DNA from: an uncultured Bacteroidales bacterium
Lineage (GTDB): Bacteria; Bacteroidota; Bacteroidia; Bacteroidales; Muribaculaceae
Direction: 5' to 3'
NCBI GenBank assembly: GCA_949123685.1
Contig: CASBHZ010000004.1
Span: 19,674 to 83,673 of the forward strand
DNA length: 64,000 bases
In this document: in pieces, positions 1 to 9,090 of the stretch
Position numbering within the stretch: the stretch's first letter is position 1
How the letters are laid out: each line of letters starts with the position of its first letter
Notes under the pieces: model-generated
Seen by the model: the letters and a program-made list of their open reading frames with translations, nothing else
Told to the model about the DNA's origin: nothing
The model's database searches: none
Program-made: the position numbers and the translations under genes

Positions 1-36
1 CTGCGCCTCAAAGGTATAGGTTAGATCGAAATTGTA

Positions 37-1602
37 TTATTTGATAATGCGTTTTGTAACCTTGTTACCCTGCTTAACGATATAGATGCCGTTTTCAGGA
101 TTAGCTACGCGGATACCCTGAAGGTTGTAGTATTCAACAGGTGCGTTTTCATCCTCAACCACAAGGTCAGAAACACCGGCTCCGCCATTTTCGTCCCACA
201 TCTGGAGAGTCTGGTATGCCCATGGATGCCAGTAACCGTCACCGGTATTGGAGTTTTTACCCATACCTACCCATACTTTAGCGGGAGCGGTAAGCTCGAA
301 TTCAACATAATGATACCATTTTTCAGGTTCTGAATAGAATGCAGCAGCAGCTTCCCTCTCGCTTCCGGAGTCGTTACGATAGATAACCTTGTTTGAAGTT
401 TCATAAGGGAATACATCATTCCAGTCATCATATTTGGCAGGGGCATCATTGCCACTTACTCTGACAGGGTTGTTATGAGGCATGGTGCTGAGGTCTCCGT
501 TAGAGATTTCCCAGCAGTCCTTAATACGAGTGCGAACATCTGAACCTTCAGTCAGGTCACCGAAATCATCTGACCAGTTAAGATCTTTGGGGCATTCAGC
601 ATTTTTTGACATGAAGATATAGGCATGATCATAAGTGCTCTGTTGTTCGTAATCGTTTGCCGTGAACCAGTCTTTGGGAGAGCGGTTTAATCTTCCGTAA
701 GGTTCAACTTTTGTCATGTCTTCTTTTAAGTTGCTGCAAGGCCATTTATGATTGTAGTAATTACCGTTGGCATCAACCTCTGAACCATAACGATGGAAAG
801 TCTGCATGCCGAAACGATATTTTCCGGCGGGCAATTCAATCTGCTGTCCATATTTATAGGGTGAACCACCGCACTTACGATAGTCGCCGCCACCTGAGCC
901 ATCTTTCTGAGCATCGGGTTCTTTTACTTTATTTTCAGCGTTTGTGCAATCCCAAGCGCGCTTGGCATCGATACCATCTTTGAAGTCGCCATTTACAACG
1001 GCTATTTCACCTTTGGGGCCGGTGATCTTGAAGTTGCTGAACACTGTCCACTCGTCATGGTAGCATCCGGGATTGGCAATACCGAACACGAGGTCACCAC
1101 CTTTGTGAGTGAATTTAATGCTGTTGAGATATTTGCCTGCTGTGAAATTCGCGCTTGCCTCTGAAGTTGAGTTGTGTGGAGTTGCATCTTTCTCTTCAAA
1201 AAGTCCCATAACCGGAGCTTTAGTGTCGCCAAGGAATATGAAAGCTTTGTGAAGCTCTGCGTTGCCAGGCATGTTTTCTTTTGAAAAATCATTGTTGCCG
1301 CAACGATATGAAGCGTTACATGTGAGGGTATATTCACCGGCTTCAGCCTCGGGTATCACCTGATAAAGACGGAATGCTCCGTTCCAAACCTCTCCGACGC
1401 CATCGGCAACGGCTCCGATTACGCCTTGCCATCCGGGGATATAAGCGGGTTCTTTCAGATACTTGTGGGTTACATCCACATAGTTGCCGGCTGTTGCCAC
1501 CGCTGCAAAAGTCATAGCGGCACCTGCCAACATAAGGTTACGTTTTAGGTAATTAGTTAACATAAGCTTTAAATTTAGTTTGTTTAAACTTGAGTTATTC
1601 AT
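37..1602 (-). CDS. Secreted PUL-associated protein with C-terminal sorting-like tail
   Basis: The 521-residue product has an N-terminal signal peptide ending near residue 38 (AVATA, then GNYVD); an internal Met at residue 14 could be the true start. The middle is rich in aromatic residues, Asn, Asp and Gly and looks like beta-sandwich, carbohydrate-binding-like sequence, but I recognise no catalytic motif. The last about 32 residues (YYNLQGIRV...NGIYIVKQG...KRIIK) resemble the C-terminal tails of Bacteroidales secreted proteins of type IX sorting style. It lies 63 bp downstream of susD on the same strand, so it is probably the third gene of the SusCD operon and a surface glycan-binding or unidentified hydrolytic protein. 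Existence and secretion are well supported; the function is inference. Confidence 0.8.
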   Translation of the reverse strand: MNNSSLNKLNLKLMLTNYLKRNLMLAGAAMTFAAVATAGNYVDVTHKYLKEPAYIPGWQGVIGAVADGVGEVWNGAFRLYQVIPEAEAGEYTLTCNASYRCGNNDFSKENMPGNAELHKAFIFLGDTKAPVMGLFEEKDATPHNSTSEASANFTAGKYLNSIKFTHKGGDLVFGIANPGCYHDEWTVFSNFKITGPKGEIAVVNGDFKDGIDAKRAWDCTNAENKVKEPDAQKDGSGGGDYRKCGGSPYKYGQQIELPAGKYRFGMQTFHRYGSEVDANGNYYNHKWPCSNLKEDMTKVEPYGRLNRSPKDWFTANDYEQQSTYDHAYIFMSKNAECPKDLNWSDDFGDLTEGSDVRTRIKDCWEISNGDLSTMPHNNPVRVSGNDAPAKYDDWNDVFPYETSNKVIYRNDSGSEREAAAAFYSEPEKWYHYVEFELTAPAKVWVGMGKNSNTGDGYWHPWAYQTLQMWDENGGAGVSDLVVEDENAPVEYYNLQGIRVANPENGIYIVKQGNKVTKRIIK

Positions 1603-1613
1603 TTTGTTTTTTT

Positions 1614-1649
1614 ATCGGTTCTCATTCCGGATGAGGAATGAGAACCGAT
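1614..1649 (-). terminator. Intercistronic hairpin between susD and the downstream gene
   Basis: Perfect 15-bp arms (1614-1628 and 1635-1649) with a 6-nt loop fill most of the gap between the susD stop and the next start. There is no U-run after the stem in the direction of transcription, so an attenuator or mRNA-stabilising hairpin that sets the ratio of SusCD to the third gene is more likely than full termination. Confidence 0.55.
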
Positions 1650-1665
1650 ATATATCAGGATTAGA

Positions 1666-3414
1666 TTATATTCCGAGATATCCTGGGTTTTGACTCCAGT
1701 TGGTATTAGTTTCAAGAATATCTTTGTGGATAGGCATCAGACGTCGGTTGGGGTCTTTTGCTCCTTGACGCTCCACCCAATGGAACTCGGTGTGTTCCGC
1801 ATTGTCCCACACTTTGTAACGGTTTTTCTCGCCCCAGTCTGCCTCGAACTGACCGAAACGAATAAGGTCGTTGCGTCGCCAGGGTTCAAGTATGAACTCT
1901 CGTGAACGCTCGTCAAGAAGTTCCTGGAAGCTCGGTGTGCCCGTTACGTGCGGAGCGGAAGAACAGTCACGCACTTCGTTCATCAGTGTGGCGGGTGTTG
2001 CACCAAGTGTTGCTGTGGCGCCGCGCATGATGCACTCTGCTTTGGTGAGAAGGATATCGGCATAGCGGAAGATGGGATAGTCGTTTGCCTGCTGACGGCC
2101 CCAAAGCGTGAAGTCTTCGAGACGTGGAGGATATTTACAGAGACGTGCGCCTTTCTGAATGTTTAACAATGCTGTGCCGTTTGCAACTGTAGTCTTGTTT
2201 ACTGCAGGTAGAGATTCGTCGCCAAGCGAATATATGCTTCCGTCATCGAAATCAAAGTCTTCCCTATAATTCAACTGGCCGATCACTGTATTGGGCTTTG
2301 TCGGATCCTTATAGAGCATCACGGGCTCATTCGTAAATTCATAATTGGCATCCATCTTGAATTGAGGTCCCTTGAGCACAATCTTGTTACGCTCGTCGCC
2401 TGGAAGGTTGAAGCGTGCTGCGGCTTCTTTGGTCATGACAGTGTTTCCGGCGGTGGACATGGGGTTTTCCCATCCATAAGGTGGGGGTAATAGAAGTCCC
2501 TCTTTCTTGAAAGCGAACCAACGGTGCCAAGTGGTGGTTCCATCGTTTTTAGTGGCTGGATCTACATCATGTGCGTAGATAAAGTCCTTGATGTGAACTC
2601 CATTATCCGGAAAGAATTTTTTACGGTAGCCTTTGCCTACCTCGAAAATTCCGGACTTGATAATTTCATCGCACCATTTCACGCAATCGTTCAGTTTCTC
2701 GTTGGGGGTGTCATTGGTCACGGTGGTGACAGGGTTGGTATATACTCCCCAGTTGAGATAGAGTTTCACAAGTAGAGATGCTGCCATCCAGTAGTTAGGC
2801 TTGCCATAGGTGGAGGCGTCATTCTTCTTGCTGAGCCCGTCTTCCTGGTTGAGGATTTCGAGAAGTTCTCCCTCAATCCATTTGGCAACATCGGCTCGGG
2901 GCTGACGGTCGATACGTTCCCCTTCCTGCACAACATGATCCATGATGGGTGCATCGCCATAGAGTTCCATCATCCAAAAATGATAGTAGGCGCGCATGGC
3001 ACGCACGGGTGCCACTATGGCATCTTTCTGCTCCGGACCTCCATAGGCAAGAATCTTGGAGTTACACTGGGTGATACCCTCCATGCAACCACCGATCATG
3101 CGGGTGCTCCAATTATTAAGGGTGAGGGAATGTATGGATCCGTTGATGGCACGTCCATCGTCATAATAGTTGCCGATGGTGTAGCATACGCCCATTATTT
3201 CGTCTCCCTGATTTACAACCGCTTCGTTGAAGTCGCGGCCGAACCAATTGTAGAGATAACGGTAGCAGCTGTTGAACTCTCCTTCTACCGCGATCGGGTT
3301 GTCCGGCAGGGTTTCGTATCGAGTGTCCAGGTCTATATTGAGGTCGGTGCAGGCGGTCATTCCAATGGAAGCTGTGCCCAGCATCAACGCTTTTATATAT
3401 GATTTCATGATCAT
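1666..3414 (-). CDS. susD-like: SusD/RagB-family nutrient-binding outer-membrane lipoprotein
   Basis: The product has 582 residues. A lipoprotein signal with lipobox GMTAC places the acylated Cys at residue 22, so the mature protein is a lipoprotein, expected on the cell surface. The body has the SusD pattern: N-terminal tetratricopeptide-like helices containing VRAMRAYYHFWMMELYGDAPI, and a C-terminal part with FRYADILLTKAECIMRG, RSREFILEPWRRNDLIRFG and a closing WSQNPGY. SusD proteins cap a SusC barrel and capture oligosaccharide. It follows the SusC gene by 35 bp. The start may be Met1 or Met3 (MIMKSY). The bound glycan cannot be told from sequence alone. Confidence 0.95.
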   Translation of the reverse strand: MIMKSYIKALMLGTASIGMTACTDLNIDLDTRYETLPDNPIAVEGEFNSCYRYLYNWFGRDFNEAVVNQGDEIMGVCYTIGNYYDDGRAINGSIHSLTLNNWSTRMIGGCMEGITQCNSKILAYGGPEQKDAIVAPVRAMRAYYHFWMMELYGDAPIMDHVVQEGERIDRQPRADVAKWIEGELLEILNQEDGLSKKNDASTYGKPNYWMAASLLVKLYLNWGVYTNPVTTVTNDTPNEKLNDCVKWCDEIIKSGIFEVGKGYRKKFFPDNGVHIKDFIYAHDVDPATKNDGTTTWHRWFAFKKEGLLLPPPYGWENPMSTAGNTVMTKEAAARFNLPGDERNKIVLKGPQFKMDANYEFTNEPVMLYKDPTKPNTVIGQLNYREDFDFDDGSIYSLGDESLPAVNKTTVANGTALLNIQKGARLCKYPPRLEDFTLWGRQQANDYPIFRYADILLTKAECIMRGATATLGATPATLMNEVRDCSSAPHVTGTPSFQELLDERSREFILEPWRRNDLIRFGQFEADWGEKNRYKVWDNAEHTEFHWVERQGAKDPNRRLMPIHKDILETNTNWSQNPGYLGI

Positions 3415-3449
3415 TTTTTTCGGTTTAAGCTTAAAAATCCTGTGTTTTC

Positions 3450-6400
3450 TTAAAAATTGACGTTGAGACCAACGAGAATCTGACGAGTGCGGGGATAATG
3501 ATCCCAGCGTGTGTCGTGTCCCGGATCAAGTCCTCCGAGATTGATTTCCGGATCGCGACCTTTATAGCCGGTGATCGTGAAAACGTTGTTGGCGGATACA
3601 TAGACGCGAATATCACGAAGCCAGCCGTTGAAGCAGTTGCGGAATGTATAGCCGAGAGTCACTGTGGAGAGCTTGAAATAGCTGCCGTCTTCAAGATAAC
3701 GGTTAGAAGGATAGTGTGCAAGACCATCGGTGGCGAGTTGCTCATCGCGCACGGATGCGAGCACGTTTTTACCCTGTGATATTGCACCGATATAGGAGAA
3801 GTAAGCACGGGGCTCGTTGAATATCTTCTGACCGAACACTCCGGTGAAGAAAAGATTGAGATCGAAGTTCTTCCATGTCAGGTTGTTGTTCCATCCCATT
3901 GTGAGTTTTGGTTGGGCGTTGCCAAATTTCACGCGATCCTTCTCACCCGGGTTCTGCGTTGTGATCCGATTGCCGTTTGCATCCAGTTCGTATTCGCCGG
4001 TATTGACATCACGTGAATAGAATGTTGACTGTCCTTGCTCGTTGTAACCAGCCCATTCCCAGAGGTAGAAGGTTCCGATAGCCTCGCCTTCAACGATACG
4101 CTGAGTTGAACATCCCTGCGACAGACCGGGTAGGTTCGGGTCATAGCGGTTTAGGATGCCGGCGTTAAACTCTGAGTTGGATACTGATACCACTTTATTT
4201 TGATTGTGCGAGAAGTTGAGCGATGTGGTCCAGGTGAAAGGTCCCTGGAAAGGAACTGCATTCACTGAGATCTCGACACCTCGGTTGCGCATCCTTCCTA
4301 CATTTGCTGTGAGCTTATCGACAGGATATATGGCTGTTGACACAGGATAATCCCAGATCATGTCCTTAGTGTCTTTATTGTAATATTCGATTGTACCGTT
4401 GATGCGACCTCCAAGGAAAGAGAAGTCAAGACCGATATTGAGCATCGAGGTCGTTTCCCATTTAAGGTTGTCGTTCACGTTGCGTGCTGCATTGAGGCTC
4501 TTGTAGCTGTGTTCCACACCATTTTCGTCTACATATGTGAAACGGGAACCTGCCTGATAATAGAAACGGGAGGTGTAAGCGTCAAAACCTTTAGCGTTAC
4601 CGCTCTGTCCCCAGCCAACGCGGAGCTTGAGATCATGTAGCCAACCTGCACTCTGCTCCATGAAGTCTTCTCCTGTCACGCGCCATGCCACGGAGGCTGA
4701 GGGGAAAGTCGCCCATTTGTTATTCGAACCGAAAGTGGAGGCTCCGTCACGGCGGACAGCTGCCTGCAGGAGATATTTGGATTTGTAGGAATAATTAGCA
4801 CGTCCGTAGAATGAAATCATGCGGGTCAGGGAATAAAGTTTGCCATAAACAGGATCTGTATCCCAAGAGTTTGCCATTCCTATATCGTTCCATCCAAGTG
4901 AGTCGTCATAATAGTTGTATCCCCTTGCTCCGAAACCTTCTTCGTCTTTGCGCTCCTCCCATGAATAACCTGCCATGAGTGCCATGCGGTGATCTTCGCC
5001 GAAGTCTTTGTCATAGTTGGCAAATATTTCCATAAGTTTGCTTTCCCAGTCGAGGACTTCACGAGTGGTCTGACCGTGACGATGGTTGGTCTGCGATTCG
5101 GTAGAAAGGTATTCTTTGTAATTCTTGTTCTGGTTCTCATAGGCGAAGTTGCCATTGAGGAAAAGTCCTTCAAGGATTTTCAGACGAGCCTTGCCCGTTA
5201 CTTGCCAACGCTTGAAAGTTGCCATAGAACGATCTTCATATACCTGTGAAAGAGGGTTGTAATATTGAGATACATCTGTATTGGAATACCACGATCCGTC
5301 TTCATTGCGCACCGGTTCAAGGGGTGAGTAATAATACATTGCCTCGTATACTGAAGCTCCCTGCTTGTTGCGGGGGACGCCCCATTCGTTACGGATGTTG
5401 CCGTTGACACCGGCTCCCAAAAGGAGTCGGTCTTTGAGAAGTTTTGTTTCAACATATGCACGCGCCGTGAAAAGGTTGTTGCCTACGCCTTTTATAATAC
5501 CGTCACGCTTGATATAGTTCACCGAAGCGTTGTAGCTCGTGCTTTTGGTGCCACCGGAGATGGAGAGATTGTGATTAGTGGCGAAACCTGTGCGCTGTGT
5601 CTCTTTTGCCCAATTGGTGTCGGCTCCTTTGTCATTGGGGATTGAGATGTTGTTCTCCTCGGCATATTGGCGAAGCTGCGAGGCTGTCATCATTTTATGG
5701 TCGTTGGCGATGCGCTCCCAGGATACGTAACCCTGGTAGGATACACGAGCCGGACCATCCGAGCCTTTTTTAGTAGTTACAATGATTACACCATTGGCAG
5801 CCTTTGAACCATAGATGGCTGTAGCCGAAGCATCGCGGAGCACATCGATACTCTCAATGTCGGCAGGTGGGATAAGGTTAAGGTTCACTCCCGGGATTCC
5901 GTCAACAACATAGAGGGGTTCCGTTGAATTGTTGAGAGTGGAAGCTCCACGAAGTGTCAAAGAATTGACACCGCCGTTGGGGTCTGAGTTCTGCACTACT
6001 ACAAGTCCGGGAACCTTACCTTGTAGCAACTGACCCGGATCGGTGTAGGAACCTACGTTGAGGTCTTTGGAATTGACAGTAGTTATGGAACCGGTAAGGT
6101 CTTTCTTTTTCATTGTGCCGTAACCGATCACGACTACCTCGTCAAGCATCTCGTTATCCTCTTTGAGGGCAATGGTGATATGGTTGCCTTTCACTGTCAC
6201 TTCTTTTGAAAGATATCCGACATAAGAAATGCGCAACTTTTGACCTTGTGCCACATTAAGCTTGAAATTTCCGTCAATGTCGGTTGATGTGCCGACACTG
6301 GTGCCGGGAACAGTGACGCTTGCTCCGATAAGAGGCTCTCCGGCTTGATCTGTGACTGTGCCGGTAACCGGATTCTGAGCGTTTGCCGTAAGGGTGGTCA

Positions 6401-6494
6401 TGAGGCACACCAGAATAATGGTGAACCATTTCCATTTTTTAGAAACAGGAGGGGTGGTATAATTCCCCACGCAAGCTTTTCTTAAATAACTCAT
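3450..6494 (-). CDS. susC-like: SusC/RagA-family TonB-dependent outer-membrane transporter
   Basis: The product has 1014 residues. A signal peptide ends near residue 39 (TANAQ). A carboxypeptidase-regulatory-like beta-sandwich follows (about 42-120, with DQAGEPLIGASV and ISYVGY), then a TonB-box-like segment DEVVVIGYG near 118-126, the plug (VDGIPGV, IESIDVLRDASATAIYGSKAANGVIIVTT) and a long beta-barrel ending in the outer-membrane signature VGLNVNF. It imports oligosaccharide with TonB energy in partnership with the SusD protein encoded next. It is the first gene of the leftward operon and is divergent from the sugar-transporter gene at 6856. No adjacent hybrid two-component or anti-sigma regulator is visible, so the regulator is elsewhere. 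Confidence 0.96.
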   Translation of the reverse strand: MSYLRKACVGNYTTPPVSKKWKWFTIILVCLMTTLTANAQNPVTGTVTDQAGEPLIGASVTVPGTSVGTSTDIDGNFKLNVAQGQKLRISYVGYLSKEVTVKGNHITIALKEDNEMLDEVVVIGYGTMKKKDLTGSITTVNSKDLNVGSYTDPGQLLQGKVPGLVVVQNSDPNGGVNSLTLRGASTLNNSTEPLYVVDGIPGVNLNLIPPADIESIDVLRDASATAIYGSKAANGVIIVTTKKGSDGPARVSYQGYVSWERIANDHKMMTASQLRQYAEENNISIPNDKGADTNWAKETQRTGFATNHNLSISGGTKSTSYNASVNYIKRDGIIKGVGNNLFTARAYVETKLLKDRLLLGAGVNGNIRNEWGVPRNKQGASVYEAMYYYSPLEPVRNEDGSWYSNTDVSQYYNPLSQVYEDRSMATFKRWQVTGKARLKILEGLFLNGNFAYENQNKNYKEYLSTESQTNHRHGQTTREVLDWESKLMEIFANYDKDFGEDHRMALMAGYSWEERKDEEGFGARGYNYYDDSLGWNDIGMANSWDTDPVYGKLYSLTRMISFYGRANYSYKSKYLLQAAVRRDGASTFGSNNKWATFPSASVAWRVTGEDFMEQSAGWLHDLKLRVGWGQSGNAKGFDAYTSRFYYQAGSRFTYVDENGVEHSYKSLNAARNVNDNLKWETTSMLNIGLDFSFLGGRINGTIEYYNKDTKDMIWDYPVSTAIYPVDKLTANVGRMRNRGVEISVNAVPFQGPFTWTTSLNFSHNQNKVVSVSNSEFNAGILNRYDPNLPGLSQGCSTQRIVEGEAIGTFYLWEWAGYNEQGQSTFYSRDVNTGEYELDANGNRITTQNPGEKDRVKFGNAQPKLTMGWNNNLTWKNFDLNLFFTGVFGQKIFNEPRAYFSYIGAISQGKNVLASVRDEQLATDGLAHYPSNRYLEDGSYFKLSTVTLGYTFRNCFNGWLRDIRVYVSANNVFTITGYKGRDPEINLGGLDPGHDTRWDHYPRTRQILVGLNVNF

Positions 6495-6855
6495 GAATGT
6501 AAGGTTAACTAAAAGTTGTTATTATGGTATCATCTTAAGCAGTAAATTCCATGTTTTTGAGAATTTTACGAGAAGTAAACCAATATAAAATTTTTTGCTT
6601 GATGAGTTTAATTGTTGCAAATATAGTAATCAATAGTGTAAAAACTACACTTTTTAAAACTTTTAACATGTTTTAACCATATTACTATTGATTTCTTAGT
6701 TCTTAACGTTTGGCAAAAAAACTATGAGTATGGGGCAACTGCACTTTTGTTACATTCTATTTTAAATGGTTTCTTAATATTTTTTTGTAAATTTGCAGTT
6801 CATAGTCACAATGGAGTGATAATTTAATTGAAAAAAACTTCTATCTTAGACAATC
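6495..6855. promoter_or_regulatory. Divergent promoter region between susC and the sugar transporter
   Basis: This 361-bp AT-rich gap holds both promoters. Leftward, a TATATTTG box lies at 6618-6625 (complement strand) and an inverted repeat, AGTGTA-n5-TACACT (6635-6651), overlaps the expected upstream element, a plausible operator. Rightward, TAAATTTG lies at 6788-6795, about 60 bp before the transporter start. Both boxes fit the Bacteroidetes TAnnTTTG consensus. I see no other gene or RNA here. Confidence 0.6.
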
Positions 6856-8049
6856 ATGAAACTTGTAAGCAAGAAGTATCTGCTGCCTTTTATTCTCATT
6901 ACTTCCCTTTTCTTTATGTGGGGATTTGCACGCGCAATACTTGATGTGCTAAATAAGCATTTTCAAGAATCGCTGTCTATTTCAATTACACAATCGACAT
7001 TAATTCAGGCGACAACATACCTGGGATATTTCCTTATGGCTCTCCCTGCAGGTATATTGATCACCCGTTTCGGTTATCGCCGGGGAGTGGTGTCCGGTCT
7101 GCTTTTGTTCGGTATCGGTTCACTAATGTTCATACCTGGCGCATCGTTCATGTCATTCCCTATATTCCTTGGTGCGCTGTTCGTTATTGGATGCGGGATT
7201 GCGATGCTCGAGACATCCGCGAATCCTTATGCCGCCGAACTCGGTGACAGGGAAACGGCTGCATCCCGTCTTAATCTGGCACAGTCTTTCAATGGTCTCG
7301 GCTGTATCCTCGCGCCGGTTATCGTCGGTGGGTTCTTGTTTTCCGGGAATGATGGTGGAGTGGAAGTGCCTTATACTATTATGGGATGTATAGTCCTGTT
7401 GGCGGCACTTCTTTTTTCTCGCGTGAAACTTCCGGAGATTAATAATGAAACCGTAGATGAGAGGGAAGATGAAGAGAAAAAAGGGATAGTAGACACTATA
7501 ACCGGTTTGTGGAGGCGGAAAACTTTCCGCTATGGTCTTCTTGCTCTGTTCTGTTATGAAATAGCGGAAATTTCCATAAATTCCCTTTTCATAAATTATG
7601 TGACCTCTGACGGATGGATGGACAAAACGACAGCGTCAGTCGTGCTGTCATTCGGAGCATTGGGATTGTTCATGGTTGCAAGAGTGGCAGGAAGTGCCAT
7701 AATGAGCAAGATAAAGGCGGAAAAGGTGCTTCTCGTTTGCGCAGTCATGACTGTTTTGGGTGCGGTTGCCGTGACACTGAACATAGGGGTTGTTTCAAAG
7801 GCGGGTGTATTCGTATGTTATGCTTTCGAAGCTATCATGTTCCCTACAATTTTTGCTATAACGATCAGCAATGCCGGTAAATCTGTGAAGATTGCTTCTT
7901 CATTCCTTATGATGACCCCTATCGGCGGAGCTGTGGGCACATCCTTGATGGGATTGGTTGCTGATGCCACTTCAATGTCTACTGCCTTTATTATTCCGGC
8001 GGTCGGCTATTTCTTTGTCCTTTTATATGCGATGAAGGTGAGGTGTTAG
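6856..8049 (+). CDS. Sugar MFS transporter, FucP/GluP type
   Basis: The 397-residue, highly hydrophobic protein is consistent with 12 membrane segments. The N-terminal LITSLFFMWGFARAILDVLNKHFQ and the conserved ALFVIGCGIAMLETSANPYAAELG with RLNLAQSFNGLGCILAPVI are typical of the fucose/glucose-galactose proton symporters of Bacteroidetes. It should move a monosaccharide across the inner membrane. It sits head-to-head with susC and is followed by a PfkB sugar kinase, two phosphatases and an alpha-N-acetylglucosaminidase, so a sugar released by that set is a reasonable substrate (inference). Its last codons and TAG stop lie inside a heptamer-repeat tract. Confidence 0.92.
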   Translation: MKLVSKKYLLPFILITSLFFMWGFARAILDVLNKHFQESLSISITQSTLIQATTYLGYFLMALPAGILITRFGYRRGVVSGLLLFGIGSLMFIPGASFMSFPIFLGALFVIGCGIAMLETSANPYAAELGDRETAASRLNLAQSFNGLGCILAPVIVGGFLFSGNDGGVEVPYTIMGCIVLLAALLFSRVKLPEINNETVDEREDEEKKGIVDTITGLWRRKTFRYGLLALFCYEIAEISINSLFINYVTSDGWMDKTTASVVLSFGALGLFMVARVAGSAIMSKIKAEKVLLVCAVMTVLGAVAVTLNIGVVSKAGVFVCYAFEAIMFPTIFAITISNAGKSVKIASSFLMMTPIGGAVGTSLMGLVADATSMSTAFIIPAVGYFFVLLYAMKVRC

Positions 8050-8124
8050 GCTTTAGGTTTTAGGCGTTAGGCTTTAGAAGTATTCTGAAAACTGAAAACT
8101 TATAGCTGAAAACTGAAAACTATC
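8041..8124 (+). repeat. Telomere-like heptamer tract plus GAAAACT repeat
   Basis: Degenerate 7-bp units of the form (G/T)TTAGG(C/T) run across the end of the transporter gene (about 8043-8077) and are followed by ATTCTGAAAACTGAAAAC and a second GAAAACT block. The same composite occurs at 14113-14205. The tract supplies the TAG stop codon of the transporter. Confidence 0.75.
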
Positions 8125-8166
8125 CAGGATCTCTGGTTACTTACTAATTTAAATAATAGGAATTTA

Positions 8167-9051
8167 ATGAAAAATATATGCTGCATCGGGCATATAACGC
8201 TCGATAAAGTTATAACTCCCCGTTTTGAGGCGCATATGCCGGGGGGGACGGCGTTTTATTTCGCCAAAGCTCTCATGAATTTTGACCACGAAGGATTCCG
8301 GCTGGTCACGTCGCTTGGCGAAACCGAGATGGAAGTGGTTGACGAACTGATTTCTGACGGTATTGAGGTCCAGGTGATCCCAAGTCGAAAATCGGTATAT
8401 TTTGAGAATAAATATGGTGAAGACATGAACAATCGCACGCAGCGTGTGCTTGCGAAGGCGGATCCTTTCACCATAGATAATCTTAAGGATATAGACGCGG
8501 ATATCTATCATCTTGGCACTCTCCTTGCGGATGATTTCGATTTGGATGTGATCAAGGCATTGGCAAACAAGGGGATTGTTTCGGTAGATGTTCAGGGATA
8601 CCTCCGTAAGGTGGTGGGAGAAGCCGTGGTCCATGTCGATTACGATAAGAAGCGTGAAGCGATGCCTTATATATCCATCCTTAAGGCTAATGAGAAGGAG
8701 ATGGAGGTTCTGACCGGTACTTCCGACCCGTATGAAGCTGCCCACATACTCGCGGATTGGGGCTGCAAGGAGGTGCTGTTAACTTTGGGCGACAAAGGTT
8801 CTCTGATATATACGGGTGGAGAGTTTTATGAAATCCCCGCATTGGCGGCATCCGAGCTTGTGGACGCTACGGGTTGTGGAGATACCTACATGGCTGGCTA
8901 CCTTTATAAGAGAGGTCAGGGTGCTTCATATCAGGAGGCTGGTATATTTGCAGCCGCCATGTGCACAATCAAATTGCAAAATAAAGGTCCATTCTCCGGA
9001 AGTGTCCAGGATGTAGAGGAATTGATAATGACTTCGGTTAAAAGTTTGTAA
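8167..9051 (+). CDS. PfkB-family carbohydrate kinase
   Basis: The product has 294 residues. The N-terminal glycine motif (HMPGGTAFYFAKAL, about residues 24-37) and the C-terminal PfkB signature DATGCGDTYMAGYL (from about residue 233, with the catalytic-base Asp of GCGD) identify a ribokinase-like ATP-dependent kinase of a sugar or nucleoside, acting in the cytoplasm. The gene follows a sugar permease by 117 bp, so it probably phosphorylates an imported sugar. The sequence does not settle which sugar. Confidence 0.9.
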   Translation: MKNICCIGHITLDKVITPRFEAHMPGGTAFYFAKALMNFDHEGFRLVTSLGETEMEVVDELISDGIEVQVIPSRKSVYFENKYGEDMNNRTQRVLAKADPFTIDNLKDIDADIYHLGTLLADDFDLDVIKALANKGIVSVDVQGYLRKVVGEAVVHVDYDKKREAMPYISILKANEKEMEVLTGTSDPYEAAHILADWGCKEVLLTLGDKGSLIYTGGEFYEIPALAASELVDATGCGDTYMAGYLYKRGQGASYQEAGIFAAAMCTIKLQNKGPFSGSVQDVEELIMTSVKSL

Positions 9052-9090
9052 AATAGTACTTTATCCAATATTATAATACCTATATTCAAA

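Noticed and set aside
1..36. Left end of the window checked for adapter sequence because of TTAGATCGAAATT
   Set aside because: The match to the adapter ends after a few bases; the sequence is genomic and precedes the gene stop at 37.
8164..8745. 193-codon leftward frame over the PfkB kinase gene
   Set aside because: It is antisense to a gene with clear PfkB motifs, has no family pattern and no promoter.
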